From Acidobacteriota bacterium (GTDB taxonomy: Bacteria; Acidobacteriota; Vicinamibacteria; Vicinamibacterales; UBA8438): DNA of 5,916 nt. Positions 5,557 to 5,916 of this stretch are shown here, one piece after another. The DNA lies in NCBI GenBank assembly GCA_005778315.1, contig SXOW01000053.1, positions 1 to 5,916 of the forward strand, given 5' to 3'. Both the position numbers and the translations under genes were made by a program. The stretch's first letter is position 1; every line of letters begins with the position of its first letter. The notes below the pieces were generated by a model. The model saw nothing but the letters and a program-made list of their open reading frames with translations. It searched no databases and was not told the DNA's origin.

Positions 5557-5916
5557 TCAAGCGCCATGGAACAGGTCGCGATCCATGAAAAAAGGGGTCA
5601 ACCGGACAATGCGATTGACCCCGTCTTTTTGAGTGGTGGGCGCTAGTGGATTCGAACCACTGACCCCCGCCGTGTGAAGGCGGTGCTCTACCGCTGACGT
5701 TGCACGGGGTTTCGACCCCGTCGAGGGGCGCGTGTCCCGATAGTGTCCCCGTGGCGGCTTGATTCCGCCCACGGCCGCCCGGACGTCGGCGTCGGTGGTC
5801 TCGGCGTAGATGCGAAGGACCATCGCGGGCGTGGCCCAGTGTCCGACACGCTGCAGGGTCGCCAGGTCGACGCCCTTCTGCAGCAACTTCGTCGCGCCTG
5901 TGCGCCGTGTGGCCCA
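5557..5916 (-). CDS. Tyrosine recombinase/integrase, C-terminal part, reading through the attachment site (5' partial)
   Basis: Only the C-terminal end lies in the window; the gene continues past the right edge. It reads RRTGATKLLQKGVDLATLQ, then RVGHW and MVLRIYAETTDADVRAAV, the core of a site-specific tyrosine recombinase. Visible catalytic residues are Arg (codon 5905-5907, at the HxxR Arg position), His (5839-5841) and the nucleophile Tyr (5806-5808). The residue three before that Arg is Trp, where His is usual. After the catalytic Tyr the frame does not stop: it passes through an inverted repeat, the tRNA-Val fragment and the terminator, and ends with TGA at 5557-5559. The last part is therefore probably host DNA joined by integration, not ancestral integrase sequence. 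The native stop in the circular element is unknown. Confidence 0.8.
   Translation of the reverse strand, partial: WATRRTGATKLLQKGVDLATLQRVGHWATPAMVLRIYAETTDADVRAAVGGIKPPRGHYRDTRPSTGSKPRATSAVEHRLHTAGVSGSNPLAPTTQKDGVNRIVRLTPFFMDRDLFHGA
5588..5622 (-). terminator. Intrinsic terminator downstream of the tRNA-Val remnant
   Basis: GGGGTCAA (minus 5622-5615) pairs perfectly with TTGACCCC (5601-5594) across a 13-nt loop and is followed on the minus strand by six T residues (complement of 5588-5593). It lies 11 nt after the tRNA CCA end and is presumably the original tRNA-Val terminator. On the plus strand the same stem is followed by GTCTTTTT, so it may work both ways. Confidence 0.8.
5634..5697 (-). 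pseudogene. 5'-truncated tRNA-Val(CAC) remnant
   Basis: On the minus strand the sequence follows a tRNA from the middle of the D-stem to the end. The D-loop and 3' D-stem read TCAGCGGTAGAGC. The anticodon stem CCGCC/GGCGG carries loop TTCACAC (anticodon CAC, valine), then variable GGGTC, T-arm AGTGG-TTCGAAT-CCACT, acceptor 3' strand AGCGCCC and encoded ACCA. Beyond 5697 the match stops: the expected 5' acceptor strand GGGCGCT and first D-stem bases are absent, and what is there (CCCGTGC) cannot pair with AGCGCCC. It cannot fold as a working tRNA. Confidence 0.88.
5634..5697. other. Attachment site (att) of an element integrated in tRNA-Val
   Basis: The 64-nt block of tRNA identity lies exactly at the junction between housekeeping DNA (hpt side) and a tyrosine recombinase gene. 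This is the normal product of integration into the 3' part of a tRNA gene. The crossover point within the block cannot be fixed from one end. The intact tRNA-Val, with a repeat of this block, is expected at the far end of the element, outside the window. Confidence 0.78.
5704..5721. repeat. Perfect inverted repeat beside the att site
   Basis: ACGGGGT (5704-5710) and ACCCCGT (5715-5721) flank a TTCG loop, 7 nt from the end of the tRNA identity block. It is within the integrase reading frame. It may be an integrase or accessory-factor binding site, or a transcript hairpin. Confidence 0.55.
5732..5749. repeat. Tandem direct repeat GTGTCCC with 11-bp period
   Basis: GTGTCCC occurs at 5732-5738 and 5743-5749 separated by GATA. 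Short direct repeats about one helical turn apart near an att site are typical of arm-type integrase or excisionase binding sites. That role is inferred only from position. Confidence 0.45.

Larger units (their letters stand above)
5698..5916. mobile_element. End of an integrative element or genomic island
   Basis: From the point where tRNA identity stops to the window edge the DNA belongs to the integrated element: recombinase C-terminus plus short repeats next to the att site. No cargo gene is visible. Whether this is a prophage, an integrative conjugative element or a smaller island cannot be decided here. Confidence 0.72.

Noticed and set aside
5634..5705. Functional tRNA-Val gene
   Set aside because: The 5' acceptor strand and first half of the D-stem do not pair with the 3' portion.

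Overview
This is a GC-rich bacterial chromosomal window, probably from an uncultivated soil- or sediment-type lineage. A Hanks-type Ser/Thr kinase fused to a TolB-like domain and TPRs, together with a secreted DUF3179 protein, is a combination common in Acidobacteriota (for example Vicinamibacteria). That assignment is inference from gene style, not from a marker gene.

Layout. Positions 1-2353 (+) carry a 5'-truncated kinase/TolB-like/TPR signalling protein. Positions 2428-2613 (+) carry a small TatA/E-type twin-arginine translocase subunit with a good Shine-Dalgarno. A bidirectional intrinsic terminator (about 2642-2681) separates it from a convergent minus-strand gene, 2717-3247, which encodes an exported AhpC/TSA-family (Bcp/PrxQ-like) peroxiredoxin. 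Then come a secreted DUF3179 protein (3356-4849, -) and, 22 nt upstream of it on the same strand, hypoxanthine phosphoribosyltransferase (4872-5447, -). The right edge (about 5557-5916) is the end of an integrated element: the 3' three quarters of a tRNA-Val(CAC) gene, cut off inside the D-stem, joined to the C-terminal end of a tyrosine recombinase.

Main discovery. The peroxiredoxin is interrupted by one in-frame TGA (3038-3040, minus strand) exactly at the peroxidatic cysteine of the PxxxTxxC motif (here PKAFTGG-U). The same frame continues without a shift through the rest of a normal peroxiredoxin. Six nucleotides after the TGA lies a 13-bp stem-loop (2996-3031) with the architecture of a bacterial SECIS element, with the apical loop 21 nt from the UGA and G in its second position. 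I read this as a selenocysteine-containing, signal-peptide-bearing peroxiredoxin. Standard gene calling would split it or replace it with a long antisense ORF on the plus strand.

Second point. The recombinase reading frame stays open through the tRNA fragment and on into host DNA as far as 5557. The attachment site therefore overlaps the 3' end of int, and integration would change the enzyme's C-terminal tail. The mobile element lies mostly beyond position 5916, so its cargo cannot be seen.

Functionally, the peroxiredoxin (periplasmic peroxide removal) and TatA (protein export) both act at the cell envelope but are convergent and not co-transcribed. hpt and the DUF3179 gene are probably one transcription unit.
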